A DNA stretch of 64,000 bases from Chelydra serpentina (GCA_037349315.1 JBAIAC010000006.1:13551501-13615500); one strand, 5' to 3'; positions 42,320 through 54,365 are shown, counted from the stretch's first letter. The notes: generated from the sequence alone by a model not told the origin. Made by a program: numbers and translations.

Positions 42320-44520
42320 TTTTGTTGGTGTTATTTACTAATTGCATTATTGTAGTAGCTATGAACCCCAGTCAGGGACCCATTGTGCAAAGTCCTGTAC
42401 AAACACCGAACAAAAAGACAGTCCCTGCTCCAAGGGGCTTACAATCTAAGTATAAGAAAAGAGACAACAAATAGATAGCACCTGAAGGGGCAGCCGAAGG
42501 AAACAATGAAACAATACTGGTTAGCGTGACAGGCAGTGGTCTCTGCACACCAGCAGCCTAGCCGCTGTTAGCATCCTGGCAAAAGAGATTTTTGAGGCGA
42601 GAATTGAGGGTGGATAATGAGGTCACTTTGCTGACGTTTACGGGGCGCCTCTCCCAAGCAGGAGGGGCAGTATGGGAGAAAGTACGAAGGCACTTGTTTG
42701 ATAATTGAATAAGTGGGCAATGGGCATCATGGGCCGATTGGCAGTTGGAGCTGACATTTCCATAGTAAATGAGAGATGGTAGGTAGGGTAAGGATAGGCT
42801 GTGAGGGAGGCCCTGAAAGTGAAGTCAAGTAGCTTATGTCTGACCCAATCGTAAAGGCCAACCGGCAAAGGGATGCAAAGAGAGGGGAGACACGGTCAAA
42901 GTGTCAGGCTACAAAAATGATCCTTGTAGCAGCCTTCTGAGTGGATGTGAGAGGGGCAAGATTGCATTTGTCAAGGGCAGAAGGAAGGATGGGGCACTAA
43001 TTGCAGTGTCAGATGACGAGAGCCTGGTGGACAGTTTGAGCCGTGTGGATGGATAGGAAAGGCTGTATCTTGGTGATGTTATGCAGAAAGAAGATGTAGA
43101 TGTAGCCTGGGGATCATGACAGAGATCTGAGCTGAAAATGCGGCCCAGCTGATGGGCCTGAGTGACAGGCAGGATGGTGGTGCTGTCCATAGGGCTTGAG
43201 AAAGGAGGACGAGGGAGGGTTTGGGGAGAAAGATTACGAGCTCTTTTTTATCCATGCTGAGCTTGAGCTGACATCCAGGAGGAGAAGTCAGCGAGACAGG
43301 CTGAGGCTTTAGTTTGGACAGAAGGAGGCAGGCCTGCATTACAGAGGTAGATCTGTAAATTGTCAGCACAGAGAGGGCAGTTCAATTTGTGTTTGTGGAT
43401 GACATTGCTCAGAGATAAGCTGTAGATGGAGATGAGAAGGGACCAAGGGCAGAGCTCTGAGGAATCCCTACAGAAAGCTGGAGGGGGGAATGAGGAGGAT
43501 CCTCTGAAGAACTTGCTGAAGGAGTGATTGGAGCGGTAAGAAGAGAAGCAGGAGAGGACTGAGCCACAAAAGCCAAAGGAGGACAAGATTTTAAGAATAA
43601 GACCACGGCTAACTGTGTTGAAGTGGCTGACAGGTCAAGGAGGATGAGGGTAGATAACTAGTTCTGAGATTTAGCTAGGAAGAGATAATTACAGCCTTTG
43701 GTGAGAGCGGTTTCAGTGGAGTGCTAGGGTTGGAAGCTGCATTAGAGAGGGTCTAGGATGGAACTGGAGGAGAACTCCAGACAGTGATTGTACATAGTGC
43801 AGTCCAGGAGCTTAGAGATAGACGGGCGATGGGGAAGTGGTTGGTGAGGCAAATAGGGGCCAAGGGTGGTTAAGATGGGAGGACTACAGCATGTTTGTAT
43901 GGGCAGGGGAAAAGCTAGGGGAGAGTGAGAGGTTCAGAAAAGAGTATGGGAGCGGATGCGAGTGGGCATGAGGGAGACCAGGAGGTGGAATGAGGTGGAC
44001 AGACTAAAGTAGGAGAGCAGCCAAGAAACTTTTGTGTCTGTGACAGGGAAGAAGGAGGAGAGAGTTGTAGGGGGCGAAGGGGGAAGGCGGGCAAGTGAGG
44101 GGATGGGGAAATCATGTCCTATTTTGCCTATTTTCTCTTGGAAGAAATTGGCGGGATCCTGTGTGGAGAGAAACTGGAGGCAGGAGGAACACAGGGTTTG
44201 AGGAGGGAGTCAAAGGTGGTAAAAAGGCAGCTGGGATTGCAGGCATGAGATTTGATTAAGGTGGAGAAGTGGACTTGTTTAGCTAGGAAGACGGCAGAAC
44301 TGAAGGAGGAGAGAATGAATTTGTAGTGTAGGAAGTCAGGCTGGTCATGGGATTTCTGCTTGAGGTGCTCCTCGGTGAGAGGGCAGGAGCAGAGGAAATG
44401 GATGCTGGAGGAGAGCCAGTCACATTGGTGTAAATCCAGAGTAACTCCACTGGAACAGCACATAATGGGGTTACTTTGGTAAGACAGAGGTGGGGCCAAT
44501 GATGTCCAACTATATGGACT
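42320..44520 (-). mobile_element. L2-type LINE, 3' half, many stops
   Basis: Read on the minus strand from 44520 down: PYKHAVV...PIARLSLLS-type fingers, DSSELCPWSLLISIYSLSL, a CADNLQIYL block in place of the usual YADDTQLYL, then WMSAQAQ, ILPVTQAHQLGRIFSSDL, and lastly an L2-type 3' UTR around 42340-42450 (reverse of AGATTGTAAGCCCCTTGG). Frames shift often, and the catalytic YADD reads as CADN. It lies upstream of the first coding exon. Confidence 0.75.
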
Positions 44521-45076
44521 CACTTGCCATTCTGTCCTATGGATGGTGAGAAGCTGCTGCCCTGAGTGGATCCTTCTCCCCAGACCCTATGGAAATCATT
44601 AATGCACAGCCCAGTGCCTCCTGCTGTGCACCGATACCAGTATTTAAAGCAGCATCCCTCACACCAAGCCAGGACCTCTGTTCAATGCTGATTCCAGGGG
44701 AAGAGTGCTCCCTGCTGCCTAACAAACCCCACTTCATGAAATGTTGGGAAAGTGCTTGGACTCTCCCATCCCACTGTCAGGCCCACCACATCCTGTGGCT
44801 GCAGGCCAGACAAAGTCACATGGAAACATTTGCACTCTTTATGGTACTTTCTGAAAGACTCTCTCTGGTCTGCATGCAAATTCTATGAGTCCATACTTTG
44901 CGGTCTATGAAGTATAGGGGAAATGTATGCCGTTAACTGTAGGCACATTCATAAAGCCTCAAAACATAGAAGAGAAGAATATTTATTATTACTATAATTA
45001 CTACTAATAATAATTAACAATTTGTATTGTTGTGGCACCCAGAGGTCAGGGCTCCATGTGATATACATATAACAAA

Positions 45077-45371
45077 GGCTTGGTCCACACTAAGCCCCCA
45101 GTTCGAACTAAGATACGCAACTTCAGCTATGTTAATAACGTAGCTGAAGTCGAAGTATCTTAGTTCGAACTTCAAGGTACTTACCGCGGGTCCACACGCG
45201 GCAGGCAGGCTCCCCCGTCGACTCCGCCTACTCCTCTCGCGGAGCAGGATTACCGGTGTCGACGGCGAGCACTTCCGGGATTGATTTATAGTGTCTAGAC
45301 AAGACGCAATAAATCGATCCCAGAAGATTGACTGCGTGCCGCCGAACCAGCCGGTAAGTATGGACGTACCC
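45077..45371. mobile_element. Palindromic MITE copy 6
   Basis: GGCTTGGTCCACACTAAG to AAGTATGGACGTACCC with the shared TTCGAACTAAGATACGCAAC and ACGTAGCTGAAG blocks. Reversed like copy 4. Target duplication unclear. Confidence 0.78.
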
Positions 45372-45699
45372 AAAGAGACATCCCATGCTCTGAAGAACTT
45401 ACAGTCGAAACAAACCACAGGTGAATAAAGCAAACAGATGGTGAGAGGAAACATTGAACCAATACTGATCATCATGAAAAATAGTGGTCGCTCTGAGCAT
45501 AGGCAGTGCCTTGTGAAATTTTGCATTCCCCGTTCCTCCATTCACAATCTTGTGTACAACTGCGAATACTCTGGGTCAGATTCTTTCCCCAAATACATCA
45601 TCAGGGCAGCCACAAAACTAAGAGCAAATGTCTCATTAGCTGTATCTTTAGTAGGGGCCTTTAGTAGCTTGGCAAAGGAGACATGCACTAATTGTGTTG

Positions 45700-45830
45700 C
45701 ATCTGAAGAAGTGGGGTTTTTTACCCACGAAAGCTTATGCCCAAATAAATCTGTTAATCTTTAGGTGCCACCGGACTCCTCGTTGTTTTTGTGGATACAG
45801 ACTAACACGGCTACCCCTCTGATACTATTT
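45700..45830 (+). mobile_element. PLE pseudo-LTR fragment with hammerhead-like motif
   Basis: AAGCTTATGCCCAAATAAAT, CACCGGACTCCTCGTTG and ACAGACTAACACGGCTACCC match the other PLE pieces. The motif at 45709-45740 has GCAT, CTGAAGA (intact core), a GTGGG/CCCAC hairpin, GAAA at 45729-45732 and ATGC. Confidence 0.8.
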
Positions 45831-46170
45831 GTGTTATTACTCAAACATAAATATTTATTTATGTATTAGGTAAACACTGAGGTGTAAATTTTAATTATAC
45901 AGTATATCTAAACGGGATTCTAAATTTATCTTTTAATTAAATTAGTTCAGTGCAGGATGGTACAAAGAGCTTTCATATGCTTTCTTGTTTGCACATGAAA
46001 GTGTAGTAAGAAAGATTATTTTCCTGCTCAACAAATGCATTGTTTTGATATTCACTATTATAATGTTTCCTTCCAACACATTACATTTTATGGCATGCCA
46101 TTAATAAACATAGATCTAAATTTCCTGGGATTACACCAAATCTGAAATTAAGCAAAAATTAAGGCAATGG

Positions 46171-46320
46171 TGTGACGGTGTTTCCCATAAAACTTTATGG
46201 GGAAATGCTTATTATGGGGAGATGCTTATAAATGTATATATGTAACTAAAATATGTTTTATGCTACATATATACATTTATAAGCATCTCCCCATAAAGTT
46301 TTATGGGGAACACCGTCACA
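46171..46320. mobile_element. Foldback element with near-perfect 65-bp arms
   Basis: TGTGACGGTGTTTCCCATAA at the left and its complement at the right, with a 5-bp direct repeat AATGG (46166-46170, 46321-46325). The arms extend through GATGCTTATAAATGTATATA. The left arm has an extra 17-bp partial duplication. The whole is one large hairpin with an A/T loop. Confidence 0.82.
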
Positions 46321-47141
46321 AATGGTATACAAGCAAGTTAATAGCACTATTGGTTATCACAGCAAAAATTGCCTGTCACATCATATCTTTTGTGCTGGGA
46401 TAGTATGAAATGAAACTTAGCACAAAGGTATTATTTCTGCAGAACATGAATCTTCTCTCTCAAGGAGCCTGTTGGGTCCATGGTAATGCCCCTGTAGGTT
46501 TGTGTTTCAAGGTAGCTTTTAAGTGATCACAGCAGCAATGGTGTTTTATACGTACATGAGTAATAAAACAGTGGATAGAGGTAATAAAACTTTTCTGAGA
46601 CTAACACCCTTAGAGACTGAGAACACAATGGGAGAGCAGAGTAAACATCAGTAATTTCTTTCTTTCTTCTTTCCCCTACTCCAGACTTTCCCTGACCCCC
46701 AGAGTTGTTTAGATCTAACTCTGCTTAGTCTTGCCCCAAAGGCAATTCAAACAAGATCTAAACAATCTCTAATCACTTTAATTTCGGGTTCCCTAGTCCT
46801 TCCTACTTCCTCTCACAAACTTTCTTTCTGCGTTTCTCGCATTGTGAAGGCAGGCAACTAAAGTCCTAACAGAGTTGGGCAGAAAGTGATTTTATTTTCC
46901 CGAAGAAAATGTCTGCAAAACCAATTCTGTCAGGATTTCCAGCAGAACATTTCAGCTGTTCACTGCAAAACTGAGCACTAGAAACCTGAGCTCTTTTTTC
47001 ATTTTCAGCAACCACACACTGATAATCCAACAACACATCCAACATTTCCAAGAAAAGCAGACAATTTCCACCCATTAGAACAAACCCCCAGTTTTAGGAT
47101 GAAATTTTTTTTGGTGGGAAATATTCAACCAGCCCTCACTC

Positions 47142-47304
47142 CACTGTTCCCTCTAAGCTGTGCGCATGTGCGCGCACACACAGAACCTAAACGCCACGCA
47201 CACGGCGAAACACTGTGCGCACAACAATTTGCACAGAAGCACAAAAATTTGCACAGAAGAAATTTTTTGTGCACACAGGCTGTCAAAAATTAGAGGGAAC
47301 ATTG
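47142..47304. mobile_element. hAT-type MITE, 163 bp, perfect target duplication
   Basis: CACTGTTCCCTCTAAGCTG at the left, TTAGAGGGAACATTG at the right, and perfect CCTCACTC direct repeats (47134-47141, 47305-47312). Purine/pyrimidine-alternating GTGCGCATGTGCGCGC lies inside. Confidence 0.92.
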
Positions 47305-47504
47305 CCTCACTCCAAGGTTGATGCAGCTGGCAAGGTGTCTGTACTCTTTCATCCACACTATCTCTAAGCTGCAACAGCTCAGAAAGCAAGAAAGACCCAA
47401 CTTTGCTTCCAGCTCTGTCTCCTGCACTACAGCATACAGGTTTGCTGTCAAATCACTGGCTGAAAACAAATTTAAATAAATAAAATATCAATAAATAAAT
47501 GGAG

Positions 47505-47690
47505 ATATGCCAATCTCCTAGAACTGGAAGGACCTTGAAAGGTCATCGAGTCCAGTCCCCTGCCTTCACTAGCAGGACCAAGTACTGTCCCCGGACAGAT
47601 TTTTGCCCCAGATCCCTAAATGGTCCCCTCAAGGATTGAACTTACAACCCTGGGTTTAGTAGGCCAATGCTCAGATACAAAATAACCCTA
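47505..47690 (-). mobile_element. CR1-type 3' end, reversed
   Basis: TAGAACTGGAAGGACCTTG, GGTCATCGAGTCCAGTCCCC is the reverse of a CR1 3' UTR. Confidence 0.65.
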
Positions 47691-47699
47691 GAAAACATA

Positions 47700-49740
47700 C
47701 ACCAGGGAACCAGCCTGAGCTGGGAGAGGATAGTCTGACTTTCCACGAGCTGAGAGCAGCTCTTCTTCATTCCCAGCTTCTGAGAGTTTGTCAGAAGCGT
47801 CGCTGAGTCTTTAAAGTGCCTCTTACAAATCCAGCCGAACGTTTCTTTCAGATGAAAAGGCTGTAAATGAAACCCAGGTGTGTAATCTGCTTTACCTGTC
47901 CAGTTTTCCCTGAGGAAAGCTCCCTGAATTCAACTCGTGCCGTCTTAAAAGCCTTTCTCCCTTCCACTAGCTGCCTGCCTGCTCCCAATGCAGGATGTTC
48001 AATGAACGGGCTGGGCTGTCATTGCTGCCTGGAGAATGGCTGGGGTTTGTGGCTGGGACTCCTTTCAAAGCAACCCGGGTGGCATTGTTATAGTAGACAA
48101 CACACCCGGCATTTTAAGGAGTCGTTTCCTGATACCACTTACCAAGTAACTGTATTATTTTTTCTCCTATGCGTGATTCAAGTCTCCAGCCCCTTCTTGG
48201 CTCCAGCAAGTGGCCTAACTTGTTCTGCCAGCATTACTCATACTGTTTGTTTGGGTTAAACAAAGTGCCATGAAAGTGGTAACTAACCTGACAGAAATGA
48301 GGGTGGGCCAGCTGCCCTGGGGTGCTCTTCTTTATGAAATTGCAATGGAATGATGTTACTGTGCTGCCTTTGATTTAATCGCCGTGGGGGAAGAATATGA
48401 AAGTTACTCTGACAGGCCAGCAGGCTGGTTGCTTTTCAGAGATTCGCAGAGTTCGAGCAGCCCCATATGTAACAGGAATATTTACAGGTACATGATACAT
48501 CACCGCATCGTTGCAGGCTGCGATGCGCTACTGTCGGCAAAGTCTGTGTTTAACAATGGCCTAACCCCAGCCTTCCCAGGGGCTCATGCTTTTAGGGAGC
48601 AGGAGGCCAGGTGCTTACAAAGCTCTGCCTGGTGTAGACACAAAATGCAACTTTGTAACTGGACTCCAAGTTCATTTCATAAGCACCGGTGGAAAAAAAA
48701 CTGCACCATTAAATCCAATGTCAAAGCATCGGGTACGTACTCAACAGATGTCAGGGCTGGTGGCCAGTCACGCCTCCTAATCAGCCTGCTAAGTGGTTTT
48801 TTCCTCGCCTCATTCATAATTCACGCCACCGGAGGCTGTGATCCTGCCAGATTTTACTACTTCAGACAGATCTGGCCGGGTCACTATTTGGATGAGGGAA
48901 GCCAACAGAAATTTCATGCGCTGCAGGAAGGGTTGTTAATGAGTCAGTAGGTGATAACCTGATCTCTGAGTCAGCTGGTATTATTTGTAAGCATTTCTGT
49001 AACGGCCACTGGTTGTGCTGAGTGCTGCACAAACACAGATAAAGGGACAGTCTCAGCCTTAGCGAGCTTAAACCAAAAAGGTGCAAGAGCAGATGGAAGG
49101 CTGGGGCGGCTGCAACATACCAGCATGGAGTGGTTTAGCCCAGCTTCGTGAGTTTCACGGTTTGCTGGTGTTGGAAATTAATAGTGAACCGATGCTCAGC
49201 GTGGCATTTGGGAACACAGTGCTGCTGACAGCCGCTACCTTCACCACTGTGCAAACCTGGGGCGGTTTTACTGCCTGGAGCAATAGTAACCTGCCCTCCA
49301 TGCTCTGTGAGCCCAGTCAGAAGGGTCGGGCGGGTGAATTTCAGCGTGGTCACTTTGCCTGCAGTGTTGCCAAGGGCAGAGGAGGTTAAGGAACTGGTCT
49401 AGAAGGGCAGCCAAAGTGGTTGTCTGGAGACCTGTAAGGTTGGGAATGGCTTTCTGTTGTATCCTTGGGGACAGCAGGTTTAGGAAGAAATCATGTGAGA
49501 CACAGAGCTGTGAGCCATGAATGCAGCCATTTATTTTCACACACACTGAACTAACCAAACCAGCCAAAACTAGCTGGGCTATCCCCTAATAATCACTCAG
49601 TTGCCATAGCAACAACAAGGTGCTATTACCACGACAACCAAATACACACCACTTTCCCCATGAACCTTTGGGTACCATACATAGGAGAGAGGCCCCATTG
49701 CTTGCTCCCAAGGGTGGTGCATAATGGAGGCTGAGAGAGG
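47700..49740. other. Upstream flank, few repeats
   Basis: The least repeat-like stretch of the right half. A 188-codon open frame (48384-48950, + strand) has no recognisable domain, no clear splice context and no known relative that I can name. It may be chance, or a conserved non-coding region. Confidence 0.35.
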
Positions 49741-51140
49741 CTAAGCCTCCTCATGCCGCCGGGGGGGGGGGGGGGAGCAGTGGAGGATTTGGGGTCCCTG
49801 GAAAAATCTCCCCCCACCATGCCTCTGGGGTTGGAGGAGCTCCTGCTCCCTGGCTGCGGTGGGGTCACAGAGCTTTTCTGGTCTCGGGGCCGCAGCACCG
49901 GAGCAGGGGAAAGAGTGAGCAAGGGGCGGGGCCTCGGGGGAAAGAGGCGGAGTGGGGGCGGAACGGGGATCGGAACGGGAGGAGGGCCATGGGGGAAGGG
50001 GCAGAATGAGGGAGGGGCTTGGCACTCCACTTTCTGATGGGGAAGCAAAGGGAAGCCACAAGAGCGGTCATGTCACCTCCCCAACAGTATGTTTCGGGTG
50101 CCCAGGGCAGCCAGCAAAAAGGTAAATCTCTGTGTGGGAGGAGGCAGGACTGGGGAAGACCCGGCTGGTGGCTCCTACCCTGTGCCGGTCTCAGCTGCTA
50201 GCAAGGATGGCTCTACCGTTTTTGCCGCCCCAAGCAGTGAAAAAAAACGTCGCTGCCGAACGTGGACGGCAGAAGAGAGAAACTCCCGCCGAATTGCCAC
50301 TGCGGATGGCAAAAGGGAGCAGCTGCTGCCGATTTGCTGCCGTGGACAGCAAAAGGGAGAAGCTGCCGCCGAATTGCCGCCACCGTGGAAACACTGCCGC
50401 CCAGGGCCGGCGCTACCACTAGGTGACTAGGCGGTCGCCTAGGGCTCAAGGATTTGGGGGCGGCATTTCAGGTCCCTCAGCGGCATTTTGGCAGCGACGC
50501 TTTATCTTCGGCCGCCCGGGTCCTCGGCAGCATTTCAGTGGCAGCTTCTCCTGGAGGCGCCACCTGGGGCAGCAAAAAAGCTGGCGCTGCTCCTGCTGCC
50601 ACCCCTTTCTGACTTCCGCCCCAAGCACCTGCTTGGAATGCTGGTGCCTGGAGCTGGCCCTGGCTGCTAGTTCTGGCTGGGCTGGAGAGGACGGGACTTC
50701 CTCTTCCCCTGCATGGCATCTGAGGCTGGGTCAGACCCACCCCCAGATTTCTCCCCCAGCTGCAGGAAGCTCTGCAAACTCCCCCTGCCCCCCACACTTC
50801 CTGCACCCATCACTCCTCAACTGCAGGGGGACGGATCCCTGTACAGGGAGCTGCTCCCCCACCCGCTCAACCCCCCTGCATCCAGACCCCCTCATACCCA
50901 GACCCTCCCGCCATGCCTTACCCCCCCCACTCAGACACCCCCCAATAAGCCCCACTCCTCCTGCTCCTAGACCACTCTGACGAGCCACCCACACTCAGAT
51001 CCTGACCCCGCTGAGCCCCAACCAGCTGCACCTGAATCCCCACCCCACTGAGCCCCACTCCCCCAGCATCTGGACCCCCCTGCTGATCTCTATCCATCCA
51101 GACCGCACCCTGCTGAGCCCCAACCCACACCTGGTGCATC
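49741..51140. repeat. GC-rich composite with hAT-type pieces
   Basis: A G run at 49760-49774 opens a purine-rich block to about 50040. 50405-50670 begins CAGGGCCGGCGCTACC and ends TGGAGCTGGCCCTG, the terminal pair of the element family at 21555 and 54798. 50700-51140 is a C-rich block with repeated CCCACTGAGCCCC-type words. Overlapping open frames here are products of base composition. Confidence 0.55.
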
Positions 51141-51656
51141 TGGCACAGAGGGGCAGGGCCCTGGGGTGTTCCTGGGGCAGGCCCGGTCCTTGTGCTGTGT
51201 CAGGGTTGGGAGCAGCCTCATCACTGAGTCCATGTCCCAGGATGGGCGGCGGGGAGCTGCACAGTGATCTCCCACCTCCGTGCAGCCAGTGGCCTGTGCT
51301 CCCCGATGCCATGCTGAAGCCTCCACATTTATTTGACAAATAAACTTTGCACAATTTTGCAGAATTTTAAAATAGTGTGCGCAGAATTTTTATTTTTTTG
51401 GTGCAGAATGCCCTCGGGAGTCCTCCATGCAGTCCTTGCACCCAGAAGAATGCAAGAACTGATTGTGATGGGCCCTTACATGGAGGTTGTATGGCGAATG
51501 ACTGTTTCGTGCACCCCTCCAAGTACACCCCACATCCCCACAGTGGACCATTGTAATCTGATAAAGCGAGGGGGTAGCCCACTGACCTGCCCCACCCCTT
51601 ACTGAGTGCCCTCATCTCCCATCAACTTCAATAAGGATTGCCAGCATTCTGCACCA

Positions 51657-51980
51657 CAGGGGCTGACTTCCGGCCCCGCCCGTGGGTGCTGTCACCCGGC
51701 GTCGGGGGCGGGGCCCCTCCTGACGCCGGGCCCCGCCCCCAACGCCGGGGGACGTTGCGGGGCCCCGCCCCTGACGCCGGGCGACGTTGCGAGGCCCCGC
51801 CCCCGACGCCGACGCAACGTTGCCCAGCGTCGGGGGCGGGGCCCCGCAACATCTCCCAGTGCCCGGTAAGTTTGCCGCGGGTCCGGGGCGGGCGGGGAGT
51901 TGCCGGTGGGTGCGGAGCACCCACCAATTTTTCTCCGTGGGTGCTCCAGCACCGGAGCACCCACGAAGTCGGCGCCCCTG
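51657..51980. mobile_element. CpG-rich hAT-type element
   Basis: CAGGGGCTGACTTCC and GAAGTCGGCGCCCCTG ends, near-repeated flank TTCTGCAC / TTCTGCGC, and a body of alternating GGGGCGGGGCCC and GACGTTGC modules in both orientations. Confidence 0.7.
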
Positions 51981-52229
51981 TTCTGCGCCTGCACCTGCAG
52001 TCTCAGCTAGGCGAACAATGGCCAATGTTCTGATTTCAATGAGACTGTCCATTTATTTTCTGAGATGCCCATCACCATGGTATCTAAGCACCCATTGGCT
52101 GCCATGTTTATTGCCCCGGGCAGTTATTGAGCTATTTTCTCACTCAGACATCAATAGGGAAAAGTCTATGGTGCCAGCACCTGAGAGGAAAAAAAAGCTG
52201 GGAGAGCAGAATTAGGAGAAGCTAGAGAC

Positions 52230-52420
52230 TTAAGGCCAGATTTTTAAAGGCATTGAGGTACCTAAACTTGCAGATAGGCATCTACAAGGTTTTTCAGCAA
52301 TGCCTAGGTACCTAACTCTCCTAAAAATTGAAATCAAGGGGAGTTAGACACTGAGGTGCTATTTAAAAAAGGGCGCTAGGCGCCTAAATGCCTTTCAAAT
52401 CTGGCCCTTACTACACAAAT
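52230..52420. repeat. Palindromic decayed repeat
   Basis: TTAAGGCCAGATTTTTAAAG at the left, TTTCAAATCTGGCCCTTA at the right, with GGCGCCTAAATGCC words between. Probably a MITE. Confidence 0.6.
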
Positions 52421-52699
52421 GGTTGTGACTAGAAGGGGGCAAAAATTTTCAGCTGAAACTTTTGTCTTGTCTAAAAATGCAGATTTGGGTTGACTGCAAC
52501 ATTTCACGCACAGGTGCCGAGTTGGGCAAATTGTTTTAACTGAAAACCAACACGCCAAACATTTTGGAAATATCAGAATGACCCATTTTGATGTTTCTAA
52601 AATGAAACGTTTTGATTTTCCAGGCTAGCGTCATAAGGGGACGTAGGCACCACCCACAAAAGCAATGAGGAGAAAAGAGTGGATCCCGTCTTATAGTCA

Positions 52700-52830
52700 A
52701 TAACAATGTGGTTAGGATACTCACGTGGGATGTGGGAGATCCTGGTTCAAGTCTGTGCCCCAGAGTGAGGGTTTAACCCTTTGTCTCCCACATCCCAGCT
52801 GAATGCCCTAACCACCGGGCTCTTGGGTAT
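52700..52830. repeat. tRNA-like SINE arms, inverted
   Basis: GGGATGTGGGAGATCCTGG and its complement CCCACATCCCAGCTGAATGC surround a short loop. tRNA-derived SINE pieces, not a tRNA gene. Confidence 0.45.
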
Positions 52831-54189
52831 AAGGAGCACATGGGCATCACTTCCTCCTCCCTTAATTTCCTTTCTTTTTCATTTTCTTTTTTTATTTTAA
52901 GCTAAAAATGCCTGAAATTGACATTATATGCTTCATTTTGGGATGAATGAAACCTTACTTTTGTGCTGAAATGAATTTTGTTCCTACTTTTTGATTCACT
53001 GAAAAAAATTTTTAAATGTGGGTTTGGGGTTGACCCAAAACTTAAAAAAAAATAAAATTTGGACTTGCCAGTGAACTGAAACATCAGTTAGTAGCCCAGC
53101 GCTTGCTGTAACTGGCCAGGGGATCAAGGGATCAGATTTATAGCTGGTGTAATTCTGCGTAGCTCATTCGGTGTCAGTGGAGGTACACTAGGATCTGGCC
53201 CCAGGTCTTTACATCTACCAGCATCAACTATGCATTTGTTCTAAGAGACCAGATTTCCGGAGCCTAAAGCCATAATTTAAGTGCTAACTTTCTTTTGCTG
53301 TCCACGGTTCTTTCCTGTCTGCCAATATGGACTGGCTTTGCCTCCATGCTATTATTCATTGCCTAAAACATGACTTGACACGGGGAGAATAGGACTGGTG
53401 AGCAGACAATGTTTGTTTCAGACAGAAAACACACAATGACCATAAGAAACACACGCCTATGCACACAATAATTCATGGGAGCGTTTGCTGGAAGGGTAGG
53501 TGGGGGAAATTGCATTGACTTTAGATAACACATCTCAGTGAGACCAACATAATGTAAACAAATATTAATCAAGGATTCCAGACTCAGCCACTTGGTGATA
53601 AGGATTCAGGGGGTAAAAAACAGGCTGTGATGCACTTTTCTGCTCTGACTTTTTGAAAATGAGCACACGGGATCTGATTATGACTCCGTTATCCCCGTTT
53701 TGTGCCAGTGTAATGAAAGTTACCTGCACAGCCCCGTAGTGCAATGCTGTGGCAAAAAGGGCTAATGCGATCCTTGGATGTACAGAAAGGGGACTGTCAA
53801 GTAGAAGTAGGGAAGTGATCTTTGCCTCTGAACATACCGTTGATAAGACAATAGTGTGTCCAGCCCTGGTGTCCACAATTCAAGAAGGAGGTGGAAATAC
53901 TAGAGAAAGTTCAAAGGAGGGCCACAATAATGATAATGGAAAGCAAGGCTTATCATGTGTGGCTTAAGAAGTTTAAGCCATTCAGCTCTTCAATGAGAAG
54001 CCTGAGATGTGACTTGATCACTGGATGTAGGTCCTTACACATAGAAAAGAAATCTGATAGCAGGGCCAGGGTGGGGTGGCAGAGGAGGAGAGTGTCTCAG
54101 CCTTGTTGGCAAAGACATAACGAAACAGTGGCTGGAAGCTGAAGTTAAATAAATTCAACCTTGAAATAAAACACAGTTTCTTAGCAGTA

Positions 54190-54365
54190 ACAACAAGGAA
54201 TCCGGTGGCACCTTAAAGACTAACAGATTTATTTGGGCATCTGAAGAAGTGGGTTTTTTACCCAGGAAAGCGTATGCCCAAATAAATCTGTTAGTCTTTA
54301 AGGTGCCACCGGACTTCTTGTTGTTGTTGTGGATACAGACTAACACGGCTACCCCTCTGATACTT
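54190..54365 (+). mobile_element. PLE-derived hairpin with hammerhead-like tip
   Basis: Arms of about 50 bp (54191-54240 and 54274-54323) are almost exact inverted repeats. The loop contains CTGAAGA (54241-54247), a GTGGG/CCCA hairpin and GAAA (54266-54269). The outer right end continues with ACAGACTAACACGGCTACCC. It looks like two pseudo-LTRs joined head to head. Confidence 0.82.

Noticed and set aside
44128..44523. 131-codon minus-strand frame as a gene
   Set aside because: Reads as the N-terminal side of the L2-type reverse transcriptase, followed by stops.
49741..50980. Overlapping open frames of 60-185 codons in GC-rich sequence
   Set aside because: Open frames appear on both strands at once because stop codons are rare in such base composition; the block is hAT-type and low-complexity repeat.
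52700..52830. Possible tRNA gene
   Set aside because: Only partial box-like text in inverted arms; no complete cloverleaf could be drawn.
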